Assembly (NCBI RefSeq): GCF_002236115.1
Contig: NZ_NIWT01000003.1
Span: forward strand, 682,001 to 746,000
From: Pseudomonas jessenii
GTDB lineage: Bacteria > Pseudomonadota > Gammaproteobacteria > Pseudomonadales > Pseudomonadaceae
Length of the DNA stretch: 64,000 bases
Direction of reading: 5' to 3'
In this document: piece by piece, positions 46,307 to 59,565 of the stretch
How the letters are laid out: every line of letters starts with the position of its first letter
How positions within the stretch are numbered: the first letter of the stretch is position 1
The notes under the pieces: model-generated
What the model saw: only the letters and a program-made list of their open reading frames with translations
Told to the model about the DNA's origin: nothing
The model's database searches: none
Program-made: the position numbers and the translations under genes

Positions 46307-47809
46307 ATGACCGCAAGCCGCACCGCACATTTTCAAGGCCCGACCGGGCGACCCGAGATCATGGTGATCTTCGGCAGTACCCTGACCGTCATCTCGATCC
46401 TGTGCATCGTCACTTTCCTGCTGATCCGCGAACACGCCTACGCCCAGCAGACCGCCACACGCAGCGCGACCACCATCGCGCAACTGATCGATGCCGATGT
46501 CCTGCGTACGGTCGAGCTCTATGACTTGACCTTGCAGGGCCTGATCGCCGCCGCCCAACGGGACGACCTTAAACAGGTTGCACCGCAGATCCGTCATCTG
46601 GTGCTGTTCGACCGCTCCACCACTGCGCGCTACAAGGGCGACATCCTGCTGCTGGACAAGCACGGCGACGTGCTGGCCGACTCATCATTGATCGAGCCGA
46701 AACCGGGCAACTTCGCTGACCGCGATTACTTCCTGGCCCATGCCTTCAATCGCGACACCGGCATGTTTATCAGCCGACCGTTCAAGCCACGCTGCGACTG
46801 CGATGACAGCGACGAATGGCGCATCAGTTTCAGCCGGCGCATTTCTTCGCCCACGGGTGAGTTTCTGGGGGTCGCGGTGGCGTCGATGCGCATGAGTTAC
46901 TTCGACCAACTGTTCAACAGCCTCGACATCGGCAACGGCAGTACGCTGGGCATCATCAACGATGACGGGATCCTCCTGGCGCAGAAACCGTACCGGGAGC
47001 AAAACGCCATCGGCAAAAGCCTCTCCAGCCGTCCCAACGTCGTACGCATGCTGCGCGAGCGCAGTGGTACCTTTGAAAGCGTATCGAGTGTCGATCATCA
47101 ACGGCGCCTGTACACCTTTACCCGGGTCGGCAATCTGCCGCTGACCGTCATCGTGGCCCTTTCCATCGACGAAGTGTTCGCCACCTGGAACCGCACGGCC
47201 TATGTGATCAGCGGTGCAACAGGGGTCTTGTGCATCGGCCTGTTGTGGCTGACCTGGCTGCTCTGCCGCGAGCTGCGACGGCGCCAAAGTGCCGAGCAGG
47301 AATTGGCGCAACTGGCGGCCACCGATGCCTTGACCGGCGTGGCCAACCGTCGATCCCTTGATCAGACCCTGCGCCATGAATGGTTTCGTGCGCAGCGCAG
47401 TGGCAGGCCGTTGTCGTTGCTGATGATCGATGCCGATCACTTCAAGGCCTTCAATGACCGGCACGGGCATCAGGCCGGCGACGAAGCCTTGCGGGCATTG
47501 GCCGAGGTCCTGCGCGCCAATGTCCATCGCCCGACGGATCTGGTGGCTCGCTATGGCGGCGAGGAGTTTTCGGTGATCCTGGCCGAAACTGACAGTGAAG
47601 GCGCGAAGCAGATCGCCGAGCACATCCGCGAGGCGGTGCAGAAACTGCCACTGGTGGACGTCGGTGAGCCGCCGATGAGTGTGAGTATCGGTATTGCCAC
47701 TTGGACGGCGGCCAGCGATATCAACCTGGAGCAATTGCTGTTCAGTGCCGACAAGGCGCTGTATCAGGCCAAGGAAGGGGGGCGTAACCGGGTGGTGTGT
47801 GCCGAATAG
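46307..47809 (+). CDS. Membrane diguanylate cyclase with dCACHE-like sensor and GGDEF domain
   Basis: 500 residues: membrane helix 1 (about 20-42), a periplasmic CACHE-like sensor (about 45-298, with LLDKHGDVLADSS and GNFADRDYF, typical of double-CACHE), helix 2 (about 300-320), then GGDEF (about 335-498). The active-site GGEEF is intact at 417-421, and RPTD at 408-411 is an inhibitory I-site placed five residues before it, so both c-di-GMP synthesis and product inhibition are expected. No EAL domain. SD before ATG 46307 is weak; an internal ATG at 46361 is possible. The ligand is unknown. Confidence 0.93.
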   Translation: MTASRTAHFQGPTGRPEIMVIFGSTLTVISILCIVTFLLIREHAYAQQTATRSATTIAQLIDADVLRTVELYDLTLQGLIAAAQRDDLKQVAPQIRHLVLFDRSTTARYKGDILLLDKHGDVLADSSLIEPKPGNFADRDYFLAHAFNRDTGMFISRPFKPRCDCDDSDEWRISFSRRISSPTGEFLGVAVASMRMSYFDQLFNSLDIGNGSTLGIINDDGILLAQKPYREQNAIGKSLSSRPNVVRMLRERSGTFESVSSVDHQRRLYTFTRVGNLPLTVIVALSIDEVFATWNRTAYVISGATGVLCIGLLWLTWLLCRELRRRQSAEQELAQLAATDALTGVANRRSLDQTLRHEWFRAQRSGRPLSLLMIDADHFKAFNDRHGHQAGDEALRALAEVLRANVHRPTDLVARYGGEEFSVILAETDSEGAKQIAEHIREAVQKLPLVDVGEPPMSVSIGIATWTAASDINLEQLLFSADKALYQAKEGGRNRVVCAE

Positions 47810-47833
47810 GATTTTCATTGGATGGGCGGACGC

Positions 47834-47899
47834 CATCGCGAGCAAGCTCGCTCCCACAGGGGAATGCAATCCACTGTGGGAGCGAGCTTGCTCGCGATG
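47834..47899. repeat. Compact REPIN between the cyclase gene and lpxC
   Basis: Inverted REP halves 47834-47859 and 47874-47899 with only 14 nt between them, the shortest centre in the window. Lies between convergent genes. Confidence 0.94.
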
Positions 47900-47930
47900 A
47901 GGCCAGCCCAGGCACTACAAACTTCGGACA

Positions 47931-47958
47931 TAAAAAAAGGCCACCCGAAGGCAGCCTT
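47931..47958 (-). terminator. Intrinsic terminator of lpxC (end of the dcw cluster)
   Basis: Minus-strand stem of 9 bp (47950-47958 with 47937-47945, two G-U pairs in RNA), tetraloop TTCG, followed by seven U (complement of 47932-47938). Lies 25 nt after the lpxC stop. Confidence 0.88.
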
Positions 47959-47982
47959 TAAAAAACTAGAGAGGTTTTTTGC

Positions 47983-48930
<948 letters not shown>

Positions 48931-48946
48931 TCAACAAAGGCTGGCG

Positions 48947-48980
48947 ATGATAGCAGACCACGCCTTTGCTGAACACCAAT
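48947..48980 (-). promoter_or_regulatory. Possible lpxC promoter
   Basis: On the minus strand TATCAT (48952-48947) makes a fair -10, with TTCAGC 15 bp or TTGGTG about 22 bp upstream as imperfect -35 choices. Weak prediction. Confidence 0.25.
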
Positions 48981-49006
48981 CACCTTCATAGCCCTGATAC
49001 ATTCCA

Positions 49007-50200
49007 TCAATCGGCCTGACGACGCAGGAAAGCCGGGATGTCCAGGTAGTCCAGATCATCTTGCGGATTCATCTTCGCGGCAGTCGCAGCACCGGCCTGA
49101 GCCTGGTTGCGCATGACGGTCGGACGGTCCAGGTCACGGTAGTTCACCGCTGGAGCTTCCTGACGAACAGGGGCCTGTTGTTGTGGCTGTGCAGCCATCG
49201 AGGTGTGGACGGTGTTGTCGATGACCTTCACAGGCTTCTCGATTTTAGCGCCCAGACCTGTGGCAACGACAGTCACGTGCAGCTCGTCGCGCATGTCCGG
49301 ATCGATAACGGTACCGACCTTGACCATCGCGTGCTCGGAGGCGAATGCCTCGATGATGCTACCCACGTCGGAGTATTCACCCAGGGACAAATCCGGACCG
49401 GCGGTAATGTTCACCAGGATGCCGCGTGCGCCTTGCAGGTTCACGTCTTCGAGCAGCGGGTTGCGGATGGCCGCTTCGGTCGCTTCACGTGCACGGTTCG
49501 GACCGCTGGCGCAGCCAGTGCCCATCATTGCCATGCCCATTTCGCTCATCACGGTACGCACGTCGGCGAAGTCGACGTTGATCATGCCCGGACGCTTGAT
49601 GATGTCGGAGATACCGCGAACGGCACCGGCCAGTACATCGTCTGCCTTGGCGAAAGCCGACAGCAGGCTGGCGTCTTTACCGAGGATGGTCAGCAGCTTC
49701 TCGTTGGGAATGGTGATCAACGAGTCGACGCTTTCGGAGAGCATACGTATGCCTTCATCGGCGATCTGCATACGCTTGCGGCCTTCGAACGGGAACGGAC
49801 GGGTCACGACCGCAACGGTCAGGATGCCCATTTCCTTGGCCACTTCGGCGATGATCGGCGCAGCACCGGTACCGGTACCGCCGCCCATGCCAGTGGTGAT
49901 GAACACCATGTTGGTGCCCTGCAGCACTTCGGCAATGCGCTCACGGTCTTCCAGAGCGGCTTGACGGCCGACTTCAGGGTTGGCGCCAGCGCCCAGACCC
50001 TTGGTCACGCCGGTGCCCAGTTGCAGGATGGTCCGCGCGCCGATGTTTTTCAGCGCTTGAGCATCGGTGTTGGCGCAGATGAACTCGACGCCTTCGATGT
50101 TGCTCTTGACCATATGGTTGACAGCGTTGCCGCCGCCACCGCCGACACCGATAACTTTGATTACCGGGCTTGCGGGGATGTTGTCTACGAGTTCGAACAT
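49007..50200 (-). CDS. ftsZ: Cell division GTPase FtsZ
   Basis: Tubulin homologue that forms the Z-ring. 397 residues: GTP-binding GGGGNAVN (20-27) and tubulin signature GGGTGTG (106-112), the T7-loop region with NVDFADVRTVM, a variable Gln/Ala/Pro-rich linker (about 317-378), and the conserved C-terminal peptide DYLDIPAFLRRQAD that binds FtsA and ZipA. The start is preceded by AAGGAGAGGG. 73 nt after ftsA. Confidence 0.99.
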   Translation of the reverse strand: MFELVDNIPASPVIKVIGVGGGGGNAVNHMVKSNIEGVEFICANTDAQALKNIGARTILQLGTGVTKGLGAGANPEVGRQAALEDRERIAEVLQGTNMVFITTGMGGGTGTGAAPIIAEVAKEMGILTVAVVTRPFPFEGRKRMQIADEGIRMLSESVDSLITIPNEKLLTILGKDASLLSAFAKADDVLAGAVRGISDIIKRPGMINVDFADVRTVMSEMGMAMMGTGCASGPNRAREATEAAIRNPLLEDVNLQGARGILVNITAGPDLSLGEYSDVGSIIEAFASEHAMVKVGTVIDPDMRDELHVTVVATGLGAKIEKPVKVIDNTVHTSMAAQPQQQAPVRQEAPAVNYRDLDRPTVMRNQAQAGAATAAKMNPQDDLDYLDIPAFLRRQAD

Positions 50201-50273
50201 TTTCCCTCTCCTTTACATTCTCTAGTTTTTTCGCCTACTGCGTGCTTCGGTGTAACGGTATTGCGGTAAATCT

Positions 50274-51533
50274 TCAGAAATTGCCCTGGACCCACTTCTT
50301 CAGGCGGTCCAGCAGCGGAGCCTGTGGCTCTTCGTTGCTGTAGCTGTCGCGACTGCCGATGCCCGAGAACGAGATGCCGTCGGACTGCTTCTGCAGGCCG
50401 TACATCAACAGGCCGACGCCGGTGGAATAGATCGGGTTGCGTACCACGTCATCCAGACCTTTCACGCCGTGAGGCACGCCCAGGCGCACCGGCATGTGGA
50501 AGATTTCCTCGGCCAGTTCGGTAGCGCCTTCCATCTTCGACGTACCGCCGGTCAGCACGATGCCGGCCGGGATCAGGTCTTCGTAGCCGCTGCGGCGCAG
50601 TTCGGCCTGGATCAGCGTGAACAGCTCGTCGTAGCGCGGCTCGACCACTTCGGCCAGGGCCTGGCGGGACAGCTCACGCGGCGGACGGTCACCAACGCTT
50701 GGCACCTTGATGGTTTCACCGGCACCGGCCAGTTTGGCCAGGGCACAGGCGTAGCGGATCTTGATTTCTTCGGCGTACTGGGTCGGAGTGCGCAACGCCA
50801 TGGCGATGTCGTTGGTCACCTGGTCACCGGCAATCGGGATCACCGCGGTGTGACGGATCGCGCCTTCGGTGAAGATCGCGATGTCGGTAGTACCGCCACC
50901 GATGTCCACCAGGCACACGCCCAGCTCTTTCTCGTCATCGGTCAGTACCGAGTACGCGGAAGCCAGTTGCTCGAGAATGATGTCGTCGATTTCCAGACCG
51001 CAGCGGCGCACGCATTTTTCAATGTTCTGCGCAGCGTTGACGGCGCAGGTGACCACGTGGACCTTGGCCTCCAGACGTACGCCGGACATGCCCAGCGGTT
51101 CGCGGACGCCTTCCTGGTTATCGATTACGTAATCCTGCGGCAAGGTGTGCAGCACGCGCTGGTCAGCCGGGATCGCCACGGCCTGGGCAGCGTCGAGCAC
51201 ACGCTCAAGGTCCGCCGAGCTGACTTCGCGATCACGAATCGCCACGATGCCGTGGGAGTTCAGGCTGCGGATGTGATTACCGGCCACGCCGACGAACGCC
51301 GAGTGAATGCGGCAACCAGCCATCAGCTGCGCTTCTTCGATGGCGCGCTGGATCGATTGCACGGTGGACTCGATGTTCACCACCACGCCTTTTTTCAGGC
51401 CACGGGACGGATGGGTGCCGATCCCGACGATTTCCAGCGTGCCGTCGTCCGCGACCTCGCCCACCAGCGCCACCACCTTGGAGGTGCCGATATCGAGACC
51501 GACGATCATTTTGCCGCTTTGCACGTTTGCCAT
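50274..51533 (-). CDS. ftsA: Cell division actin-like protein FtsA
   Basis: Tethers FtsZ to the membrane. 419 residues with actin-fold motifs: KMIVGLDIGTSKVVALVGE (phosphate-1), the 1C subdomain after about residue 85, LVDIGGGTTDIAIF (phosphate-2), VLTGGTSKMEG (adenosine), and the C-terminal amphipathic membrane-targeting helix (LDRLKKWVQGNF). Lies 15 nt after ftsQ and 73 nt before ftsZ. Confidence 0.98.
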   Translation of the reverse strand: MANVQSGKMIVGLDIGTSKVVALVGEVADDGTLEIVGIGTHPSRGLKKGVVVNIESTVQSIQRAIEEAQLMAGCRIHSAFVGVAGNHIRSLNSHGIVAIRDREVSSADLERVLDAAQAVAIPADQRVLHTLPQDYVIDNQEGVREPLGMSGVRLEAKVHVVTCAVNAAQNIEKCVRRCGLEIDDIILEQLASAYSVLTDDEKELGVCLVDIGGGTTDIAIFTEGAIRHTAVIPIAGDQVTNDIAMALRTPTQYAEEIKIRYACALAKLAGAGETIKVPSVGDRPPRELSRQALAEVVEPRYDELFTLIQAELRRSGYEDLIPAGIVLTGGTSKMEGATELAEEIFHMPVRLGVPHGVKGLDDVVRNPIYSTGVGLLMYGLQKQSDGISFSGIGSRDSYSNEEPQAPLLDRLKKWVQGNF

Positions 51534-51548
51534 GGGTCCTGCCTCTTC

Positions 51549-52418
51549 TTAATTCTTCGCGACAGCGGGTTGGGCTGCCGTGGGCGCTACAGGTTCCCGC
51601 CAGCCAACAGCGAGGCCGTTGGCGTAGCGCAGATCGATGCGCGCAATGTTCGTAATCTGTTCTTTGAGCGTCTTGTCATAGATGGCAATGAAACGGCGCA
51701 TCTTTTCCACCTGGTTGCCGCGTCCCAGCAGCAGTTCGATCCCGGGACCCGCACTGCCGGGGCCGGTGGTCAGGAACCAGCTGCCGCGATCACGCAGTTC
51801 GAGGCGTGCAATCGAGAAGCCCAGCGGCCTGAGCATCTGGCTCAGTACCTGGTATTGCTGCATCACTTGCTGCTGAGCCCGCTGTGGGCCGAACAGCTGT
51901 GGCAGGTGTTCATAGTTCGCCAGCTCGCGCGGGGTGAAGGCCTGGCCCTGGTTGTTCAACAGCGACTCGTCGCCCCAACGGGCCACTGGCAGTTGTTCTT
52001 CCAGGCGGATCACCACTTGATCCGGCCACACCCTGCGCACCTCGGCGTGGGCAATCCATGGCATCTGTTCCAGCTCGGTGCGCATGCTCGCCAGGTCGAT
52101 GGTGAAGAAGCTCGACGCCACGTAAGGGGCGATCCGCTGCTGCACCGCTTGCTGGCTGATGTAACTCAGGTCGCCCTGCACGTTGATCTTGGTGATCGGC
52201 CTGTCGGCATACGGCAACAACCGTGTCGCGCCTTCGTAAGTACCGAACCCCAAAGCCACCAGCAGTACCGGCCAGAACAACGCTTTGAGAAAACCGAAGT
52301 TGGCTTTCGGCAGGCGCGCGGACATCGGCTCTTTGGCCACCATTCGGCTGGCACCCCGCGGTACCGGCTTGCGGCCGGTCGGTGCGGTGGGCTGATGTCT
52401 GAGCTGAGCGCCTTGCAT
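51549..52418 (-). CDS. ftsQ: Cell division protein FtsQ
   Basis: Bitopic divisome protein that recruits FtsL/FtsB. 289 residues from ATG 52418; GAGGATAAGG is upstream, while the longer frame overlaps ddlB. A basic, Pro/Arg-rich cytosolic tail (about 1-40), a membrane helix (about 46-62, [18 protein letters not shown]), the POTRA domain ([22 protein letters not shown]), then the FtsQ beta domain ([24 protein letters not shown]). 4 nt separate it from ddlB. Confidence 0.95.
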   Translation of the reverse strand: MQGAQLRHQPTAPTGRKPVPRGASRMVAKEPMSARLPKANFGFLKALFWPVLLVALGFGTYEGATRLLPYADRPITKINVQGDLSYISQQAVQQRIAPYVASSFFTIDLASMRTELEQMPWIAHAEVRRVWPDQVVIRLEEQLPVARWGDESLLNNQGQAFTPRELANYEHLPQLFGPQRAQQQVMQQYQVLSQMLRPLGFSIARLELRDRGSWFLTTGPGSAGPGIELLLGRGNQVEKMRRFIAIYDKTLKEQITNIARIDLRYANGLAVGWREPVAPTAAQPAVAKN

Positions 52419-52422
52419 GGCC

Positions 52423-54855
<2,433 letters not shown>

Positions 54856-54863
<8 letters not shown>

Positions 54864-55926
54864 GGGCCACCTCCAGGCAGCTATCGACCACGTTACGGGT
54901 GGCATCGGGTTTGGCCAGGCGGCGTGCCGCGGTAGCCATTTCGTTGAGTCGTTGTGGTTGCATCAGGACCTCTGTCAGGCGAGCGGCAAGATCCGCTGCG
55001 CCAGTCGTTCTTTGTGGCATCAGGAAGGCTGCGCCTTCACGGGCCAAATATTCGGCGTTGCGGGTCTGGTGATCATCGATGGCGTGAGGCAAAGGCACCA
55101 GCATCGAGGGCAGACCGGCGGCGGCCAGTTCACTGATGGTCAGCGCGCCTGCGCGACATACCACCAGGTCGGCCCAGCTGTAGGCTTGGGCCATGTCTTT
55201 GATGAAGGGCTGCACCTGCGCCTCGACGCCAGCCGCGCGATAACGCTCTGCAGTCACTTCATCGTGGTTTTTGCCGGCCTGATGGAACACTTCCGGACGC
55301 AAATCGGCAGCGACTTGCGACAGGGCTTCAGGCAGCAACTTGTTCAACGGTTCTGCGCCCAGACTTCCGCCCAGGATCAGCAAACGCGCCTTGCGACCGG
55401 CCAGGGCAGGTCGCGATGTCTCGAGGAACAGCTCGGTGCGCACCGGATTACCGGTGGTCCGGCGGCTGTCCGACAGGGTAAAGGTGTCGGGGAACGCTTC
55501 ACAGACTCGGGCGGCCAACGGCACCAGCAACCGATTGGCGGTACCGGCAACGGCGTTCTGTTCGTGAACGATCACCGGTACACCGGCCAGTTTGGCCGCG
55601 ACGCCGCCAGGACCGGTCACAAACCCACCAAAGCCAACGACGCAGACCGGCTGCAGACGGCGAATAATCGCCCGCGCCTGCCAGACCGACTTGAACAACA
55701 TGAACGGTGCCTTTAGCAGGGACAATTTGCCCTTGCCGCGCAGACCGCTTGCATTGATCCGATGCAGTTCGATACCGGCCGCCGGCACCAGATCGTTCTC
55801 GATCCCACGCGGGGTGCCGAGCCAGTGCACGGTGTAGCCGCGCGCCTGGAATTCGCGGGCACAGGCCAACGCCGGGAACACGTGGCCACCGGTACCGCCA
55901 GCCATGATCATGACGTTAGCGCCCAT
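54856..55926 (-). CDS. murG: Lipid II synthase MurG (GlcNAc transferase)
   Basis: Peripheral inner-membrane GT-B enzyme that adds GlcNAc to lipid I. 356 residues from ATG 55926 (GAGGAG 7 nt upstream). Signatures: GGTGGH (10-15), [45 protein letters not shown] and the donor-site block [39 protein letters not shown]. Overlaps ftsW by 11 nt upstream and murC by 8 nt downstream. Confidence 0.98.
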
Positions 55927-57133
55927 GGTTCGGCTCCTCAGCGAAGTCGCTCTCATGGAACTCCATCTCTTCGCTGCCCAGGTGGGTTCGACTTTCCCAC
56001 TCGATGCGCAGCAACAAGCCGAGACAGGCGCAGCAAATCACCAACGAACTACCGCCATAACTGAGGAACGGCAGGGTCAGCCCCTTGGTCGGCAGCAGGC
56101 CGACATTCACGCCGATGTTGATCAGGAACTGGCCGATCCACAGGAACGACAGACCGTATGCCACATAAGCTGCGAAAAACTGCTTGGCCTTTTCAGCCCA
56201 CAAACCGATGTACATGCCACGAATACACACGAAGACAAACAGTGCCACGGTGCACAACGAACCCACCGCACCCAGCTCTTCGGCCAGGACCGAGAACACG
56301 AAGTCAGTGTGGGCTTCCGGCAGGTAGAACTGTTTCTGCACGCTGTTGCCCAGGCCCACGCCCAGCCATTCGCCGCGACCGAAGGCGATCAATGCCTGGG
56401 ACAACTGATAGCCAGCACCGAACTGGTCGGCCCATGGGTCGGCAAAGTTGGTCAGACGCGCCATTCGATACGGCTGCATTTGAATCAACAGCACCACTGC
56501 GCCGACGGCCAGGACCACCATCAGGGAAAAGCGGAACAACCCGACGCCGCCAAGGAACAGCATCGCCGCCGCGGCCCCCATCATCACGACGGTGGCACCG
56601 AAGTCCGGCTCCATCAGCAGCAGGCCCGCCATCGGCAGCAGCACGATGAACGGCTTGAAGAAGCCCATCCAGCTTTCACGCACTTCTTTCTGGCGACGCA
56701 CCAGATAACCGGCGAGGTAGATCACCACGAACACCTTGGCGATCTCGGATGGCTGGACGTTGAAGAAACTGAATCCGATCCAGCGCATCGAACCGTTCAC
56801 TTCACGGCCGATCCCCGGGATGATCACCATCACCAGCAGACCGAACGCCCCCAGCAGCATCAGCCAGCCCAGGCGTTGCCAGGTGGCAATCGGGATCATC
56901 ATGGTGACGATGCAGGCACCCAGGCCCAGCACCACGTAAATAAGGTGGCGAATCATGTAATACAGGGCGCTGCCCGACTGCACGGCCGCCACTTCGGTCG
57001 ATGCCGAGGCGATCATGATCAGCCCCAGGCCGAGCAGCGTCAGGCAGCCGGCGAGCATCGGGAAGTCGAGGTCGATACCGCGCCCGGTGATGAGCGGCGA
57101 TGGATACGGCTTGATGATGCCTTTGAGGCTCAT
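55916..57133 (-). CDS. ftsW: Divisome peptidoglycan glycosyltransferase FtsW (SEDS)
   Basis: SEDS polymerase working with FtsI at the septum. 405 residues from ATG 57133 (GGAGG 7 nt upstream; the longer frame overlaps murD). About ten membrane helices; conserved MRWIGFSFFNVQPSEIAKVFVVIYLAGYL, LLMEPDFGATVVM, the loop with Asp in RLTNFADPWADQFGAGYQLSQALIAFGRGEWLGVGLGNSVQK, HTDFVFSVLAEELG and the C-terminal LPFLSYGGSSL. Start overlaps murD by 4 nt. Confidence 0.97.
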   Translation of the reverse strand: MSLKGIIKPYPSPLITGRGIDLDFPMLAGCLTLLGLGLIMIASASTEVAAVQSGSALYYMIRHLIYVVLGLGACIVTMMIPIATWQRLGWLMLLGAFGLLVMVIIPGIGREVNGSMRWIGFSFFNVQPSEIAKVFVVIYLAGYLVRRQKEVRESWMGFFKPFIVLLPMAGLLLMEPDFGATVVMMGAAAAMLFLGGVGLFRFSLMVVLAVGAVVLLIQMQPYRMARLTNFADPWADQFGAGYQLSQALIAFGRGEWLGVGLGNSVQKQFYLPEAHTDFVFSVLAEELGAVGSLCTVALFVFVCIRGMYIGLWAEKAKQFFAAYVAYGLSFLWIGQFLINIGVNVGLLPTKGLTLPFLSYGGSSLVICCACLGLLLRIEWESRTHLGSEEMEFHESDFAEEPNHGR

Positions 57134-58476
57134 GCCAGATCCTCCACGGCTTGGACGAACTGGTGACCACGGTCTTCGTAGTTCTTGAACATGTCGAAAC
57201 TGGCGCAGGCAGGCGACAGCAGCACCACGTCGCCCGGCTGGGCTGCAGCGCGGCATTGCTCGACGGCTTCGACCAGGGAACCGGCGCGGATCAGCGGTAC
57301 GGCATCGCCGATGGCTTCACCGATCTTGTCGGAGTCACGCCCCATCAGGACCACGGCGCGGCAGTTGGCCGCCACCGGATCGCGCAGGTCCTTGAACTCG
57401 GCCCCCTTGCCGTCGCCACCGGCGATCAGCACGATCTTGCCGTCGATGTCCGCGCCGAGGCCTTCGATGGCCGCCAGTGCGGCACCGACGTTGGTGGCCT
57501 TGGAATCGTTGTAGTAACCCACACCGTCGAGGTCACGGACCCATTGGCAGCGATGCTCGAGACCGGCGAAGGTGCGCAGGCTCGACAGCATGGCATCGAA
57601 CGGCAGGCCGACCGCATGGCCCAGGGCCAGGGCTGCCAGGGCGTTGGACTGGTTGTGGGCGCCGCGAATCTTCAATTCGCGCACTGGCATCAGGTTCTGG
57701 AATTCGAAGCCCAGGTATTTCTCGCCGTCTTCTTCACGAATACCGAAAGCCTTGAAATCGGGTTTGCTCAGGCCGAAGGTCCAGCATGGCTGGCCCTCGC
57801 CCATCAGCGGACGGCTCAGGGCGTCCTGGCGATTGACCACGAACTGCCTGGCGCCACGGAAGATCCGGTGCTTGGCCAGGTGATAGGCCGGCAGACCGCT
57901 GTAACGGTCCATGTGGTCTTCGCTGATGTTGAGCACGGTCGCCACTTCGGCGTTGAGTTGGTCGGTGGTTTCCAGCTGGAAACTCGACAGCTCCATCACG
58001 TACAACTCGATATCGTCGCTGAGCAGGTCCAGCGCCGGGGTGCCGAGGTTGCCGCCGACGGCAACTCGCTTGCCAGCCGCAGCCGCCATTTCGCCGACCA
58101 GCGTGGTGACGGTGCTTTTCGCGTTGGAGCCGCTGATGGCCACGATCGGCGCCTTCGCGTTACGCGCGAACAGCTCGATGTCACCGGACAATTTCACGCC
58201 ACGGGCGGCGGCGGCCTGCAGGGCCGGGGTCGCCAGCGCCAGGCCGGGGCTCACGTAGAGCTCGTCGGCGCGGCACAGGAACTCGACATCCAACTCGCCA
58301 CAACGCACTTCCACGTGCGGATAGTCACGCTTGAGCGCGGCCAGTTCCGGTGGATTTTCCCGCGTATCGGCCACGGCAAACGCCACGCCCCGGTTCGCCA
58401 GGAAGCGAACCAGGGACATGCCGCTCTTGCCGAGGCCGACAACGATGCGGAAGTGGTCAGAAGCGATCAGAGACAC
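57130..58476 (-). CDS. murD: UDP-MurNAc-L-alanine--D-glutamate ligase MurD
   Basis: Adds D-Glu to UDP-MurNAc-L-Ala. 448 residues from a GTG start at 58476 (GAGG 9 nt upstream). The ATP loop is GSNAKST (116-122), with Ala in place of the Gly of the E. coli GSNGKST; the pseudomonad enzymes I recall share this. Other motifs: ELSSFQLETT, LNISEDHMDRY, YYNDSKATNVGAALAAI and LSPACASFDMFKNYEDRG. Follows mraY by 6 nt and overlaps ftsW. Confidence 0.97.
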   Translation of the reverse strand: MSLIASDHFRIVVGLGKSGMSLVRFLANRGVAFAVADTRENPPELAALKRDYPHVEVRCGELDVEFLCRADELYVSPGLALATPALQAAAARGVKLSGDIELFARNAKAPIVAISGSNAKSTVTTLVGEMAAAAGKRVAVGGNLGTPALDLLSDDIELYVMELSSFQLETTDQLNAEVATVLNISEDHMDRYSGLPAYHLAKHRIFRGARQFVVNRQDALSRPLMGEGQPCWTFGLSKPDFKAFGIREEDGEKYLGFEFQNLMPVRELKIRGAHNQSNALAALALGHAVGLPFDAMLSSLRTFAGLEHRCQWVRDLDGVGYYNDSKATNVGAALAAIEGLGADIDGKIVLIAGGDGKGAEFKDLRDPVAANCRAVVLMGRDSDKIGEAIGDAVPLIRAGSLVEAVEQCRAAAQPGDVVLLSPACASFDMFKNYEDRGHQFVQAVEDLA

Positions 58477-58482
58477 TTGTTT

Positions 58483-59565
58483 CTACCTCAGCTTCAGGGT
58501 GGCAAGGCCGATCAGCACGAGAATCACGGTGATGATCCAGAAACGGACGATCACGCGCGGCTCGGGCCAGCCCTTGAGTTCAAAGTGGTGGTGAATGGGC
58601 GCCATGCGGAATACGCGGCGACCGGTCAGTTTAAAAGAGGCGACCTGAATGACGACTGACAGGGTTTCCATCACGAACACGCCGCCCATGATGAACAGTA
58701 CGATTTCCTGACGGACGATCACCGCAATGGTGCCCAGGGCCGCGCCCAGCGCCAGTGCGCCGACGTCCCCCATGAAGACTTGTGCCGGATAGGTGTTGAA
58801 CCACAGGAAGCCCAGACCGGCTCCGATCAACGCGCCACAGAACACAATCAACTCGCCTGCGCCCGGTACGTAAGGAATCAACAGGTATTCGGCGAACTTC
58901 ACGTTACCCGACAGGTAGCAGAAAATGCCCAGGCCACCACCAACCATCACGGTGGGCATGATCGCCAGGCCGTCGAGGCCGTCGGTCAGGTTGACCGCGT
59001 TGCTCGAACCGACAATCACGAAATAGGTCAGCACGATGAAGCCGGCGCCCAGCGGAATGCTGTAGTCCTTGAGCATCGGCAGGATCAGCGTGGTTTCCAC
59101 TGGCGTGGCGGCAGTCATATAAAGGAAGATCGCCGCGCCCAGACCGAACACCGATTGCCAGAAATATTTCCAGCGGCTCGGCAGGCCACGGGAGTTCTTC
59201 TCGATGACCTTGCGGTAGTCGTCGACCCAGCCGATGGCGCCGAACAGCAAGGTCACCAGCAGAACGACCCAGACGTAACGGTTGCTCAGGTCAGCCCACA
59301 GCAGGGTGCTGACACCGATGGACGACAGAATCAGCGCGCCGCCCATGGTCGGTGTACCCGACTTGGACAGGTGCGACTGCGGGCCGTCGTTGCGAACGGA
59401 TTGACCGATCTGACGGTTCTGCAACGTGCGGATCATCCACGGGCCATAGCACAGCGACAGGACCAGCGCGGTCAGTACACCGAGAATCCCGCGCAGGGTC
59501 AGGTACTGGAAGACCGCGAAGCCTTTGTAGAACTGTTGCAGATACTCCGCTAGCAGCAGCAGCAT
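58483..59565 (-). CDS. mraY: Phospho-N-acetylmuramoyl-pentapeptide transferase MraY
   Basis: Integral membrane enzyme that makes lipid I. 360 residues from ATG 59565, sharing one base with the murF stop (TAATG), with GGAG 8 nt upstream. Ten helices; conserved [23 protein letters not shown] (catalytic Asp pair), [37 protein letters not shown] and the cytoplasmic [14 protein letters not shown]. Confidence 0.98.
   Translation of the reverse strand: MLLLLAEYLQQFYKGFAVFQYLTLRGILGVLTALVLSLCYGPWMIRTLQNRQIGQSVRNDGPQSHLSKSGTPTMGGALILSSIGVSTLLWADLSNRYVWVVLLVTLLFGAIGWVDDYRKVIEKNSRGLPSRWKYFWQSVFGLGAAIFLYMTAATPVETTLILPMLKDYSIPLGAGFIVLTYFVIVGSSNAVNLTDGLDGLAIMPTVMVGGGLGIFCYLSGNVKFAEYLLIPYVPGAGELIVFCGALIGAGLGFLWFNTYPAQVFMGDVGALALGAALGTIAVIVRQEIVLFIMGGVFVMETLSVVIQVASFKLTGRRVFRMAPIHHHFELKGWPEPRVIVRFWIITVILVLIGLATLKLR

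Noticed and set aside
6388..47899. Repeats considered as a possible CRISPR array
   Set aside because: Repeats are dispersed, palindromic and in inverted pairs with irregular spacing; no cas genes. They are REP/REPIN elements.
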